Notes: a model not told the origin generated them from the sequence alone. 14,143 nucleotides of DNA from an uncultured Eubacteriales bacterium (GCA_900543085.1 UQQF01000054.1:1-14143); one strand, 5' to 3'; shown: positions 1-7,290, counted from the first letter of the stretch. Translations and numbers: made by a program.

Positions 1-589
1 TGCCGACGCCGGGCTCGCCGATGAGGCAGGGGTTGTTCTTCTGGCGGCGGTTGAGTATCTGGATGACGCGCTCGAGCTCCTCCTCGCGGCCTATCATGGC
101 GTCGAGCTTGCCCTCGCGGGCGCGCTCGGTGAGGTCGATGCAGTAGTTGTCCAGGAACTTGCGCTTGCCGTTCTTCGGCGGCGCGCTCTGCGCCTGCGCC
201 CCGGACTGCTGCCCGGAGCCGCCCCCGCCCTGCGCGGGCAGGTTGGAATTGGAGTCCTGCCGCTGCGGCTGGCCGCCCATCTGTCCCATCAGGCGGTTCA
301 AAAACGGGAAGGTCGCCGTCTTTCCGTCGTCGTCGCTGTCGGACTCGGAGTTTTCAATGTCCATGAGGCCGTCGGCGTTGCCGAGCGCCTCCATCATCTC
401 GTTGGTCAGGCCGTCCAGCTCGTCGTCGGTCAGACCCATCTTGTTTATCACGTCGTCCACGGGCTTTATGTGCAGCTCGCGCGCGCATTTCAGGCAGAGC
501 CCCTCGTTCTTGGGCTCGCCGCCGTCCATCCTGGTTATGAATATTACAGCTACATTTTTCTTGCAGCGTGAGCAAAGGGTAGGTTGCAT
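1..589 (-). CDS. Zinc-finger Clp/Hsp100 AAA+ ATPase, N-terminal part (ClpE/ClpC-like)
   Basis: This is a protein-unfolding ATPase of the Clp family that would feed substrates to ClpP in the cytoplasm. Only the first 196 codons are present; the gene runs off the left edge inside the first Walker A motif (GEPGVG, residues 191-196). The start is ATG at 589, preceded by AGGAGA with 7 bp spacing. Residues 6-35 form a four-cysteine zinc finger (C6xxC9 and C32xxC35). An acidic, then Gly/Gln/Ser-rich linker covers about 75-140. The conserved entry to the first AAA+ module ([11 protein letters not shown], then [17 protein letters not shown]) starts near 162. No Clp_N double repeat is visible before the AAA+ module, and a zinc finger at this place is typical of ClpE, so ClpE-like fits better than ClpC. 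Its own promoter and CIRCE operator lie just upstream, pointing to HrcA control. Confidence 0.88.
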   Translation of the reverse strand, partial: MQPTLCSRCKKNVAVIFITRMDGGEPKNEGLCLKCARELHIKPVDDVINKMGLTDDELDGLTNEMMEALGNADGLMDIENSESDSDDDGKTATFPFLNRLMGQMGGQPQRQDSNSNLPAQGGGGSGQQSGAQAQSAPPKNGKRKFLDNYCIDLTERAREGKLDAMIGREEELERVIQILNRRQKNNPCLIGEPGVG

Positions 590-645
590 AGTCAAGTCTC
601 CTGTTTATTGCAATAATTTCCATCGACAGGGCGCGGAAAAGAAAA

Positions 646-672
646 TTAGCACTCTTTTTATACGAGTGCTAA
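646..672 (-). promoter_or_regulatory. CIRCE element (HrcA operator)
   Basis: A perfect inverted repeat, TTAGCACTC, 9 bp spacer, GAGTGCTAA, identical to the CIRCE consensus. It overlaps the -10 box of the Clp promoter and lies about 57 bp before the start codon. HrcA binding here would block transcription, with derepression on heat or protein-folding stress. Confidence 0.95.
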
Positions 673-699
673 TTTATCACTAAGCTTGTCGATTGTCAA
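671..699 (-). promoter_or_regulatory. Sigma-A-type promoter of the Clp ATPase gene
   Basis: On the minus strand there is a -35 box TTGACA (694-699), a 17-bp spacer and a -10 box TAAATT (671-676). The start point should fall near 664, inside the CIRCE element, so the operator and the promoter share bases. Confidence 0.8.
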
Positions 700-702
700 C
701 AC

Positions 703-743
703 CGCCGGGGCGAAATTGACAGTTTGTTCATATTCGCCCGGCG
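703..743 (-). repeat. Imperfect inverted repeat after the cvpA-family gene, possible weak terminator
   Basis: Arms at 703-714 and 733-743 (CGCCGGGGCGAA against TTCGCCCGGCG, one bulged G) could form an 11-bp hairpin with an 18-nt loop, 10 bp past the stop of the gene ending at 753. No T-run follows on either strand, so a terminator role is only possible. It also lies upstream of the Clp promoter. Confidence 0.3.
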
Positions 744-752
744 TATGCGGCG

Positions 753-1469
753 TCAGATGCCCACGCCGGCGGTCAGCAGGTCGATGGCGATGAAGAAGCG
801 CGCGAGCAGCGTGCGTCCCAGCGTGTCCGTGCCTATGATTATGCCCAGGAAGCGCAGCGCCCAGCAGATAAGTATGCAGTAGCACACGCCGTTTATGAAG
901 CCCATGGCGGCGCCGCCCGCGTCGTTGAGGACGTCCATGTTCGGTATCCTGTACGAGAGATTTGGGATATTCGCTATCGCCATGAGCGCTATGAGGAAAA
1001 TCAGGAACATCAGCGCCACGCCGGCCACGTAGGCGGCGCGCTGGCAGAATATCTCTATGACGGCCTCGCTGATGGAGACGCTGTTCTCGTCGGCGTAGGT
1101 CTCGGCCTCGGTGGCCATCTGGTCGGCGGCGTCGTCGTATATGCCCACGCTGGTGTAGCTGGTGTAGCAGAACCGGTGGCGCAGCTCGCTGTCGTTGGCG
1201 AGGATGTCCTCGTAGCTGAGGTCGGTGTTGCTTATGCCCATCTCCTCAAGCACGGTGTCGTTCATCTGGGTCTCGACATATCCGCTCACGAACGGGCGCA
1301 GCACGGGCACCACGTCATAGGAAAACGCGCCGGAAACCAGCACCGCCGCGTAGAGCGACACCACGATGCCCAGCAGATTCGCTATGCCTATGATGAAGCC
1401 CTTTCGGTAGCCCGACCAGACACAGATTATCAGTATGGCCAACAGCACGAGATCTATGACTATATGCAC
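753..1469 (-). CDS. CvpA-family integral membrane protein
   Basis: A 238-residue membrane protein of the CvpA (colicin V production) family. The exact biochemical role of this family is unsettled; it is linked to envelope function. I place the start at the GTG at 1469 because an excellent AAGGAGG lies 8 bp upstream. The frame stays open further upstream, but that part overlaps the preceding gene and is not membrane-like. Residues 1-50 show the family signature: a hydrophobic segment (about 5-18), the SGYRKGF loop (19-25) and a second hydrophobic segment (28-48). A polar stretch of about 90 residues follows, then two more membrane segments with a Gly-rich GGAAMGFINGV region typical of CvpA. 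It is the last gene of the ecf operon, starting 16 bp after the previous stop, with its ribosome binding site beside that stop. Confidence 0.75.
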   Translation of the reverse strand: MHIVIDLVLLAILIICVWSGYRKGFIIGIANLLGIVVSLYAAVLVSGAFSYDVVPVLRPFVSGYVETQMNDTVLEEMGISNTDLSYEDILANDSELRHRFCYTSYTSVGIYDDAADQMATEAETYADENSVSISEAVIEIFCQRAAYVAGVALMFLIFLIALMAIANIPNLSYRIPNMDVLNDAGGAAMGFINGVCYCILICWALRFLGIIIGTDTLGRTLLARFFIAIDLLTAGVGI

Positions 1470-1485
1470 GGCCTTGTCCTCCTTT

Positions 1486-2172
1486 TTATTCCACGGCGCC
1501 TGTAACGGCGTCAATATACAGCTCCTCGCCGCCGCCGAAAACGCGCAGCGTGCCGGCGTCCGTCCACTCCAGGTCGTATCGCGGCGAGTCCAGAGCAACC
1601 GTCCAGCTCTCCGCCGCGCCGGGCAGCGAATATGCGCTGACCGCAAACCCTCCGGCGCCCGCCGTCAGCAGCGCGAGCGTCCGTCCGGCGGCGTCTATTC
1701 CCGCCGCCACAGGCCAGGCGTCCGGCGAGATGCTCAGCACCTCGCCCAGCGCGGTGCAGACGCTGACGCGCACCTCGCCGCGCTTCTCGCTGACCACGGC
1801 CAGCACGCCGCAGTCCGAACCGAACACTCCGCAGACCGCGCCGTCTATACGCACGCGCCTATATCCGCCCTCGCCCAGCAGCAGTATCTCGCCGCCCTCG
1901 CTCCACGCGGCGGCGCCCTCGCCCGAAGCGGTCAGGGCGCGCCGGGGATAGTCGAACCCGGCGGAGTAGAGAACCTCGCCTTCTCTCGTCACAACTTCCA
2001 CGTTTTCTGACGAAAACCGGGCGTAAGAGTTCCCCACGGGCGTATAGTTTCCCGAAATTACCTCATTCTCCGGCGCACGCGCGCTCGCGAACCAGGCGAC
2101 GGCCGCGACGGCGAGCAGAAGCGAGCAGAACGCAAGCGTTTTTCCGCGGCGCAGCCGCGCTTTGCTTTGCAT
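1486..2172 (-). CDS. Membrane-anchored beta-rich protein, DUF5711-like, function unknown
   Basis: A 228-residue protein that I do not recognise with certainty; its layout resembles DUF5711-type proteins of Clostridia. I chose ATG 2172 because GAGGAG sits 8 bp upstream; a GTG at 2181 in the same frame overlaps that ribosome binding site. A basic start (KARLRRGK) is followed by one hydrophobic segment (about residues 11-30), giving a signal anchor with the rest outside the membrane. The remainder is a series of short beta-strand-like stretches alternating with turns (for example GEILLLGEGGY, GVLAVVSEKRGEVRVSV, GRTLALLTAG). This suggests a beta-propeller-like or WD/PQQ-like fold, but no catalytic motif is seen. 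It starts 12 bp after truA and is followed by the CvpA-family gene, so it may act with that membrane protein; this is inference from order only. Confidence 0.65.
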   Translation of the reverse strand: MQSKARLRRGKTLAFCSLLLAVAAVAWFASARAPENEVISGNYTPVGNSYARFSSENVEVVTREGEVLYSAGFDYPRRALTASGEGAAAWSEGGEILLLGEGGYRRVRIDGAVCGVFGSDCGVLAVVSEKRGEVRVSVCTALGEVLSISPDAWPVAAGIDAAGRTLALLTAGAGGFAVSAYSLPGAAESWTVALDSPRYDLEWTDAGTLRVFGGGEELYIDAVTGAVE

Positions 2173-2184
2173 GGGCGACACTCC

Positions 2185-2949
2185 TCATTCGAGCATCAGC
2201 CTCCCGACCTCGCCTTCATACCAGACCCTGTTGAGATACAGCCCCTGCGGCGGCATTGTCGGACCCGTGAGACGCCGGTCGCCCTTTTCCAGCAGGGCGG
2301 GTATCTCCTCCGGTTCCAGCTTGCCGTGCGAGGCATAGACCATGGTGCCCACGATGGCGCGCACCATGTTGTACAGAAAGCCGTCCGCGCACACGGCGAC
2401 GGTTATCTCGTCGCCCTCGCGTTCGGCGCGGCACCAGTGGACCGTGCGCACGGTGGTCTTTGTCTGCGTGCCCACGCTGCGCACCGCGGCGAAGTCGTGC
2501 GTGCCCTCAAAGGCGCGCCCGGCCGCCTTCATGCGCTCTATGTCCAGCGGCGCAGGATAGAAGCACACGCGCTTTTGCAGAAAGGGGTCGCGTATGCGGG
2601 TGTTCATTATGCGGTAGACGTACTCCTTCTTCACGCAGCTGAGTATGGCGTTGAAGTCGTCCGGAACCTCTATGGCCGCCAGCACGGCTATGTCGTCCGG
2701 CAGGCGGGTGTTCACCGCCAGCGGCAGCCGGTCGACGGGGATGCGGCTTTCCGTGCGGAAGTTGGCGCAGTAGTTCAGCGCGTGGACTCCGGCGTCCGTG
2801 CGTCCGCAGCCGGTGACCCTGGCCGGGTGGCCGCAGACCTTGGAGAGCGCCTTTTCCACCGTCGCCGCGACGGAGACGTCGAACTTCTGCACCTGCCAGC
2901 CGTGGTAGGCGCTGCCGTCGTAGCGGAGCTTGAGGGCTATGTTCCTCAT
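2185..2949 (-). CDS. truA: tRNA pseudouridine synthase A
   Basis: TruA converts uridines 38-40 in the anticodon stem-loop of many tRNAs to pseudouridine. The product is 254 residues, the usual length for the family. The start is ATG 2949; an open frame continues upstream but lies across ecfT. Residues 1-20 (IALKLRYDGSAYHGWQ) match the family N-terminus. The active-site motif GCGRTDAGVHA spans 47-57 with the catalytic aspartate D52, and the later KKEYVYRI and FLYNMVRAIVGT motifs are present, as is the C-terminal LYLNRVWYE. Its ATG overlaps the TGA of ecfT (ATGA), and there is no strong separate ribosome binding site, so translation is probably coupled. The ecfA1-ecfA2-ecfT-truA order is common in Firmicutes. 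Confidence 0.96.
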   Translation of the reverse strand: MRNIALKLRYDGSAYHGWQVQKFDVSVAATVEKALSKVCGHPARVTGCGRTDAGVHALNYCANFRTESRIPVDRLPLAVNTRLPDDIAVLAAIEVPDDFNAILSCVKKEYVYRIMNTRIRDPFLQKRVCFYPAPLDIERMKAAGRAFEGTHDFAAVRSVGTQTKTTVRTVHWCRAEREGDEITVAVCADGFLYNMVRAIVGTMVYASHGKLEPEEIPALLEKGDRRLTGPTMPPQGLYLNRVWYEGEVGRLMLE

Positions 2950-3752
2950 ATGCCGTACACGTTCATGGCTATCATGGCGCCGAGGACTACCGCCCCCGCG
3001 AGGAAGGCGAGCACGTCGCGCCGAGCCATGCGCAGGCTGTTCATGCGCGTTCTGCCCTCTCCGCCGTGATAGCAGCGGCTCTCCATTGCAACGGCCAGCT
3101 CGTCGGCGCGCCGGAAGCTGGAGACGAAAAGCGGCACCAGCAGCGGCAGCAGCGCCTTGGCTCGGTCGGTTATCTTGCCGGTGGAGAAGTCCGCGCCCCT
3201 CGCCTTCTGGGCGGACATGATCTTGTCCGTCTCCTCTATCAGCGTGGGGATGAAGCGCAGAGCCATGCTCATTATCATGCTCATCTCGTGCACGGGCACC
3301 TTTATCTTCTTGAGCGGGTTGAGCAGTATCTCCAGTCCGTCCGTCAGCGCGATCGGGCTGGTGGTGTACGTCAGCAGGAAGGTGCCGGTGATGAGCAGCA
3401 TTATGCGCACTACCATGAGGAAGGCGCGCTTTATGCCCTCGGTGGTGATGGTGAAGATCCACCAGTCGAGCAGCACCGTGCCGCCCTTGGTGTAAAAGAG
3501 GTTCAGTATGCCGGTGAAGCAGATGATGAATATCAGCGGCTTCAAGCCCTTGAGTATGCTCTTGAGCCTGATGGTCGAGACCTTGATGCAGGCCGCCGTC
3601 ACGAGGAACATGAACGCGTAGCTTATCCAGTCCACGGCCAGGAATAGCGCGACTATGAACACGATGACCAGTATCAGCTTCGTGCGCGGGTCGAGCTTGT
3701 GTATGACGGTGTCGCCGGGGAAATACTGGCCGAGTGTGATGTCCTTCAGCAT
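2946..3752 (-). CDS. ecfT: ECF transporter transmembrane coupling protein EcfT
   Basis: EcfT is the membrane subunit that links the two ATPases to exchangeable vitamin- or metal-binding S components. It is 268 residues, normal for the family. Hydrophobic segments lie at about 25-56, 70-88, 108-130 and 245-264. The cytoplasmic coupling region holds the two characteristic arginine motifs: KARGADF (A184-R185-G186) and AMESRCY (around R226), which dock into the ATPase grooves. ATG 3752 lies 3 bp after the ecfA2 stop, with a purine-rich ribosome binding site inside the end of ecfA2. No S component is encoded nearby, as expected for a shared (group II) ECF module. Confidence 0.95.
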   Translation of the reverse strand: MLKDITLGQYFPGDTVIHKLDPRTKLILVIVFIVALFLAVDWISYAFMFLVTAACIKVSTIRLKSILKGLKPLIFIICFTGILNLFYTKGGTVLLDWWIFTITTEGIKRAFLMVVRIMLLITGTFLLTYTTSPIALTDGLEILLNPLKKIKVPVHEMSMIMSMALRFIPTLIEETDKIMSAQKARGADFSTGKITDRAKALLPLLVPLFVSSFRRADELAVAMESRCYHGGEGRTRMNSLRMARRDVLAFLAGAVVLGAMIAMNVYGI

Positions 3753-3755
3753 CAG

Positions 3756-4616
3756 TCAGCGCCCCCCCTTCCTGAGCGGCGCCAGCGCCGCCTCGAGCTG
3801 CTCAAGCGTGTATATGGACGCGGGCAGCTCCACGCCGCGCTCGCGCAGCGCCTGAGCTATGGCCGCGGCCTGGGGCACGTCCAAGCCCATGGCCGTCAGC
3901 TCGGCGGGTCTGGAGAAGACCTGGCTCGGCGTCCCGTCCATGGCGATGCTGCCCTCGTGGAAGACCACCAGCCGGTCGGCTATGCGCGCGGCGTCGTCCA
4001 TGCTGTGCGTGACCAGCAGCACCGTGGAGCCGGTCTGCTCGCGGTAGTCCAGGATGTTGCGGATTATCCCCGCGCAGCCGCCGGGGTCGAGCCCCGCGGT
4101 CGGCTCGTCGAGTATGAGCACCTTCGGGCGCATGGCTATGACGCCCGCGATGGCTATGCGGCGCTTCTGGCCGCCGGAGAGCTCCAGCGGGCTGCGCTCA
4201 AACAGCTCCTCGCCCACGCCGACGAAGCCCGCCGCCTCGCGCACGCGCTCGTCTATCTCGCTCTCGGAGAGCTTCATGTTCTTCGGGCCGAAGGCGATGT
4301 CCTTGTACACCGTCTCCTCAAAGAGCTGGTACTCCGGGTACTGGAACACCAGCCCGACCTTGAAGCGCACGTCGCGCGTGGCCTCCTTGGTGGCAAAGAT
4401 GTCCTGACCCTCGCAGTAGACGTGCCCGCTCGTCGGCGCGAGCAGGCCGTTCATGTGCTGCATGAAGGTGCTCTTGCCCGAGCCGGTGTGGCCTATGACG
4501 GCCACCAGCTCTCCGGGGCGGAAGTCCACGTTTATGTTGTTTATCGCCGTCTTTTCAAACGGCGTGCCCACGCTGTAGGTGTGCGTGAGGTTTTCGACTC
4601 TTATGACAGCGTCCAT
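3756..4616 (-). CDS. ecfA2: ECF transporter ATPase EcfA2
   Basis: This is the second of two ATP-binding subunits powering vitamin and metal uptake through EcfT. The 286-residue product has Walker A GHTGSGKST (42-50), Q-loop Q92 in FQYPEYQLF, signature LSGGQ (146-150), Walker B LILDEP (167-172) and switch histidine H204. The phrases GHTGSGKST and QYPEYQLF are typical of EcfA2 rather than EcfA1. The start at ATG 4616 gives the usual N-terminus (VIRVENLTHTY) and has A/G-rich AAGG sequences upstream. The frame is open further upstream but overlaps ecfA1. The C-terminal domain after about residue 225 is the usual ECF ATPase extension. It starts 20 bp after the ecfA1 stop. Confidence 0.95.
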   Translation of the reverse strand: MDAVIRVENLTHTYSVGTPFEKTAINNINVDFRPGELVAVIGHTGSGKSTFMQHMNGLLAPTSGHVYCEGQDIFATKEATRDVRFKVGLVFQYPEYQLFEETVYKDIAFGPKNMKLSESEIDERVREAAGFVGVGEELFERSPLELSGGQKRRIAIAGVIAMRPKVLILDEPTAGLDPGGCAGIIRNILDYREQTGSTVLLVTHSMDDAARIADRLVVFHEGSIAMDGTPSQVFSRPAELTAMGLDVPQAAAIAQALRERGVELPASIYTLEQLEAALAPLRKGGR

Positions 4617-4636
4617 TGGCGCAGCACCCTTTTTCC

Positions 4637-5467
4637 TTATCTCAGCGCGGCGGCTATGGCGTCCGCGCACTCGTCGACCGTCAGCGCGGAGAGCGGAAGG
4701 CTCCAGCCGGCGGCGTCCAGGTCGTATATCAGCTCGGTGGTGGTCGGGACGCTCAGCCCCTCGCTGCGCAGCAGCTCCACCTGGGAAAACACATCGCGCG
4801 GCGTCCCGTCGGCTATCACGTTGCCCTCGCTCATGACCACCAGCCGGTCGGCGCCGACGCACTCCGACATGTGGTGCGTGATGAGCACGACGGTGATGCC
4901 CTCCTCGCGGCAGAGCCGCGTGACGGTCGAGACCACCTCACGGCGGCCTACGGGGTCGAGCATTGCGGTCGGCTCGTCCAGGACTATGCACTTGGGCTGC
5001 ATGGCCAGCACGCCGGCGATGGCCACGCGCTGCTTCTGTCCGCCGGACAGGAGGTGCGGCGCGTGCAGGCGGTACTCGTACATGCCCACGGTCTTGAGCG
5101 CGGCGTCCACGCGGCGGCGTATCTCCGCCGGGTCGACGCCCAGGTTCTCGGGCGCGAAGGCCACGTCGTCCTCGACGACGTTTGCGACTATCTGGTTGTC
5201 CGGGTTCTGGAACACCAGTCCGACCGCAGCGCGCACCTGCAGCAGCTTGTCCTCGTGCGTCGTGTCTATGCCGTCCACCAGCACGCGCCCCTCCGTCGGC
5301 AGCAGTATGCCGTTGAAGAGCTTGGCCAGCGTGCTCTTGCCGGAGCCGTTGTGGCCGAGGATGGCGACAAAGGTGCCCTCCTCTATCTCCAAGTTCACGC
5401 CGTGGAGCGTCTCCTTCTCGTCGCCCTGGTAGGTGAAATGCAGGTTGTCCGTCTTTATGATAGGCAT
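4637..5467 (-). CDS. ecfA1: ECF transporter ATPase EcfA1
   Basis: First ATP-binding subunit of the shared ECF energizing module. The 276-residue product has Walker A GHNGSGKST (38-46), Q-loop Q87 in the diagnostic FQNPDNQIV, signature LSGGQ (140-144), Walker B IVLDEP (161-166) and H198. The FQNPDNQIV and GHNGSGKST forms separate it from EcfA2. ATG 5467 is 3 bp after the methyltransferase stop, and its ribosome binding site GGGAGGT lies within the end of that gene, so translation is probably coupled. Together with EcfA2 and EcfT it would form the core complex that recruits S components encoded elsewhere. Confidence 0.95.
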   Translation of the reverse strand: MPIIKTDNLHFTYQGDEKETLHGVNLEIEEGTFVAILGHNGSGKSTLAKLFNGILLPTEGRVLVDGIDTTHEDKLLQVRAAVGLVFQNPDNQIVANVVEDDVAFAPENLGVDPAEIRRRVDAALKTVGMYEYRLHAPHLLSGGQKQRVAIAGVLAMQPKCIVLDEPTAMLDPVGRREVVSTVTRLCREEGITVVLITHHMSECVGADRLVVMSEGNVIADGTPRDVFSQVELLRSEGLSVPTTTELIYDLDAAGWSLPLSALTVDECADAIAAALR

Positions 5468-5470
5468 AGC

Positions 5471-6337
5471 TTACCTCCCGCTCTCCCAGCGGCAGGCAGC
5501 GCCCGCCGGCAGGCAGAGCCCCGACGCCGTGACCGGCAGGCCGAGCTCGTCGCTCTCGCTCCGGCCGCCGAAGCGCCGCGTGAAAATGCTCTCGCTTATA
5601 TAGGTCAGCACCGAGGGCGCCAGACCCGTGGTGTAGGAGTTGATGATGACAAACAGCGGGTCGTCGCTGAGCACTCCGGCCGTGAGGCTGACGAAGTCCC
5701 ACAGGCTGTCCTCCAGCTTCCAGACCTCGCCGCCGGGACCGCGCCCGTAGCTGGGCGGGTCCATGATGATCGCGTCGTAGCGCCGTCCGCGCCTTATCTC
5801 ACGCTCGACAAACTTGGCGCAGTCGTCCACTATCCAGCGCACCGGCCTGTCGGCCACGCCGGAGGCGGCCGCGTTCTCCTTCGCCCAGGCGACCATGCCC
5901 TTGGCGGCGTCCACGTGGCACACGCTGGCGCCCGCGGCGAGCGCCGCGACCGTGGCCGCGCCCGTGTAGGCAAAGAGGTTCAGCACGCTTATCTCCCGCC
6001 CGGCGGAGCGGATCTTGCGCATGATGAAGTCCCAGTTCGCCGCCTGCTCCGGGAAGATGCCCGTGTGCTTGAAGTTCATGGGCTTGACGTTGAAGCGCAG
6101 ATCCCCGTAGCCTATCTGCCAGCTGGCGGGCAGGGAGTGCTTGTCCCAGGCTCCGCCGCCGGAGTGGCTGCGCTCATACCTGCCGTCGCTCTCGCGCCAG
6201 CGCCTGTCGCGGCGAGGGGTCTTCCAGATGGCCTGCGGGTCAGGCCGCACGAGGGTATAGTCCCCCCATCGCTCCAGCTTCTCGCCGGACGAGCAGTCTA
6301 TCAGCTCATAGTCCCGCCAGTTTTCACTAACCCACAT
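5471..6337 (-). CDS. Class I SAM-dependent methyltransferase, COG1092-like (RlmI/RlmK family)
   Basis: A 288-residue methyltransferase of the group that includes 23S rRNA methyltransferases; the target here is not provable from sequence. ATG 6337 has AAGGAG 7 bp upstream. The N-terminal 80 residues hold a small beta-rich region, and the PUA domain of RlmI is not evident. HTGIFPEQ (91-98) matches the conserved stretch before the SAM fold in this family. Motif I is VLNLFAYTGAATVAALAAGA (118-137), followed by the acidic residue D143, and motif IV is DPPSYGRG (193-200), which in this family approaches the target base. It is the first gene of the operon with ecfA1, 3 bp upstream of it, under the promoter at 6375-6404. 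With truA, two of the seven genes act, or probably act, on RNA. Confidence 0.8.
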   Translation of the reverse strand: MWVSENWRDYELIDCSSGEKLERWGDYTLVRPDPQAIWKTPRRDRRWRESDGRYERSHSGGGAWDKHSLPASWQIGYGDLRFNVKPMNFKHTGIFPEQAANWDFIMRKIRSAGREISVLNLFAYTGAATVAALAAGASVCHVDAAKGMVAWAKENAAASGVADRPVRWIVDDCAKFVEREIRRGRRYDAIIMDPPSYGRGPGGEVWKLEDSLWDFVSLTAGVLSDDPLFVIINSYTTGLAPSVLTYISESIFTRRFGGRSESDELGLPVTASGLCLPAGAACRWESGR

Positions 6338-6374
6338 GCCGTGCTCCTTGTATCAGTTGATTTTATAGCTTTCT

Positions 6375-6404
6375 ATTATACCATGCCGGGCTTGCGCAGG
6401 TCAA
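6375..6404 (-). promoter_or_regulatory. Promoter of the methyltransferase-ecf-truA operon
   Basis: Minus strand -35 TTGACC (6399-6404), 18-bp spacer, perfect -10 TATAAT (6375-6380). Transcription would start near 6368, leaving a leader of about 30 nt before the methyltransferase ATG. No operator-like repeat is seen around it. Confidence 0.8.
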
Positions 6405-6439
6405 ATAAATTGCCGCATTCCCGGCCGGATTTGCGCCGT

Positions 6440-7237
6440 TTACGCGCCGAAGCGCTGTATAGCCGTGCTGCTGACCAGCGCGGCGGCCGCGTCGCCGGAG
6501 TTCACGGCGTCCAGCAGCGCCTGGAGGCCGCCCGTCAGACGCTTGATCTCGCCGAAGCGGTTCATCAGGCTCTCGTCGGCGCTGAGCAGGGTCATGTACT
6601 TCTGCTCCACGGAGATGGCCAGGCTCAGCCCTTTCAGGCCGCGCAGGCTCTTTGCGCCGGTGTCCGCACGGGTTATTATGACCAGCTCGTCCGTCAGATA
6701 CGGCGTGAGCACGGAGTAGTTGGTCGCGTCCGTGTCCAGGGTCAAGCCGCCCCAGGCGCAGTCGACGTTGCCGCTGGACAGCTCTACATACGCGTTCTCG
6801 CTCTTTATGGCGATGAACTGCACGTCCCAGCCCAGCCGCTCGCACACGGCGCGCGCCAGCTCCACGTCGAAGCCGGTGAACTGGCCGTTCTCCTGATAGC
6901 TCAGCGGATAGGCGTCGGGGTCGGCGCCCACCAGAAGCGTGCGGCTCGGTATGCCCTCAAACTGATCGAGCGCGTTGCTGCGCGACACAAAATAGGTGTT
7001 GTCCTCTATGAACCACGAGTTTGCCAGGCCGCTTATCGTGCCGTCCGCGGCCAGCTCCTGCAGAGCCGCCTCGACATAATAGCGCACATAGTCGTCGTTG
7101 CGGAAGCCTATGGCGTAGCTCTGCTCGCCCAGCGTCTCGACTATGCGGTAGCGCCCCACCACCTCGCCGCAGCCTGTCAGCGGCAGCATCAGACACAGGG
7201 TGAGCGCCAGTGCCAGTATCTTTCTCGCGAGCTTCAA
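6440..7237 (-). CDS. Amino-acid-type ABC substrate-binding lipoprotein with circularly permuted SBP_bac_3 fold (SBP2)
   Basis: A 265-residue exported lipoprotein. I chose the TTG at 7237: AAAGGGG lies 8 bp upstream and the product begins as a clean lipoprotein signal, MKLARK then a hydrophobic stretch and the lipobox LTGC23. Residues 31-78 (SYAIGFR at 40-46, AADGTISGLANSWF at 63-76) match the C-terminal end of the family, including that of the neighbour SBP1 ([21 protein letters not shown]). After a linker (79-97), residues 98-265 match the usual N-terminal part: TLLVGADPDAYPLSYQENG, GFDVELARA, LGWDVQF, LSSGNVDCAWGGLT, LTPY. The gene then stops where the family normally continues into the piece found at the N-terminus. 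So all parts are present once, in rotated order. No arginine is present in the 164-180 ligand loop. It lies downstream of the ABC ATPase but has its own promoter. The ligand is unknown. Confidence 0.85.
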   Translation of the reverse strand: MKLARKILALALTLCLMLPLTGCGEVVGRYRIVETLGEQSYAIGFRNDDYVRYYVEAALQELAADGTISGLANSWFIEDNTYFVSRSNALDQFEGIPSRTLLVGADPDAYPLSYQENGQFTGFDVELARAVCERLGWDVQFIAIKSENAYVELSSGNVDCAWGGLTLDTDATNYSVLTPYLTDELVIITRADTGAKSLRGLKGLSLAISVEQKYMTLLSADESLMNRFGEIKRLTGGLQALLDAVNSGDAAAALVSSTAIQRFGA

Positions 7238-7258
7238 GAGCCGCACCCCTTTCGCAAA

Positions 7259-7289
7259 ATTGCGCGTGTCAGCAGATGACACGCGCAAT
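7259..7289 (-). repeat. Perfect 13-bp inverted repeat in the leader of SBP2
   Basis: Arms ATTGCGCGTGTCA (7259-7271) and TGACACGCGCAAT (7277-7289) with a 5-base centre. It starts directly after the -10 box at 7291-7296 and lies 21 bp before the SBP2 start. It could be a repressor operator or an RNA hairpin at the very 5' end of the transcript. On the minus strand TTTT overlaps its end (AATTTTGCG), so it might also act as a weak terminator for transcripts coming from the ATPase gene. Confidence 0.75.
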
Positions 7290-7290
7290 A

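Noticed and set aside
1470..1646. Upstream extension of the CvpA-family frame
   Set aside because: The extra residues are Arg/Ala-rich and overlap the preceding gene; GTG 1469 has an AAGGAGG at ideal spacing.
2950..3462. Upstream extension of the truA frame
   Set aside because: It overlaps ecfT in another frame, and TruA homology begins exactly at ATG 2949.
6405..6439. Possible terminator of SBP2 around the CCGGCCGG palindrome
   Set aside because: Only short, broken pairing could be built and no T-run follows directly; the bases also border the next promoter.
4616..7279. A long open frame on the plus strand (887 codons) opposite ecfA1, the methyltransferase and SBP2
   Set aside because: It is antisense to genes with clear family motifs, its product has no recognisable motif, and such frames are expected from GC-rich codon bias on the opposite strand.
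7238..7288. An earlier TTG start for SBP2 at 7288
   Set aside because: The codon lies within the palindrome arm near the predicted transcription start and has no ribosome binding site, while TTG 7237 has one and gives a standard lipoprotein signal.
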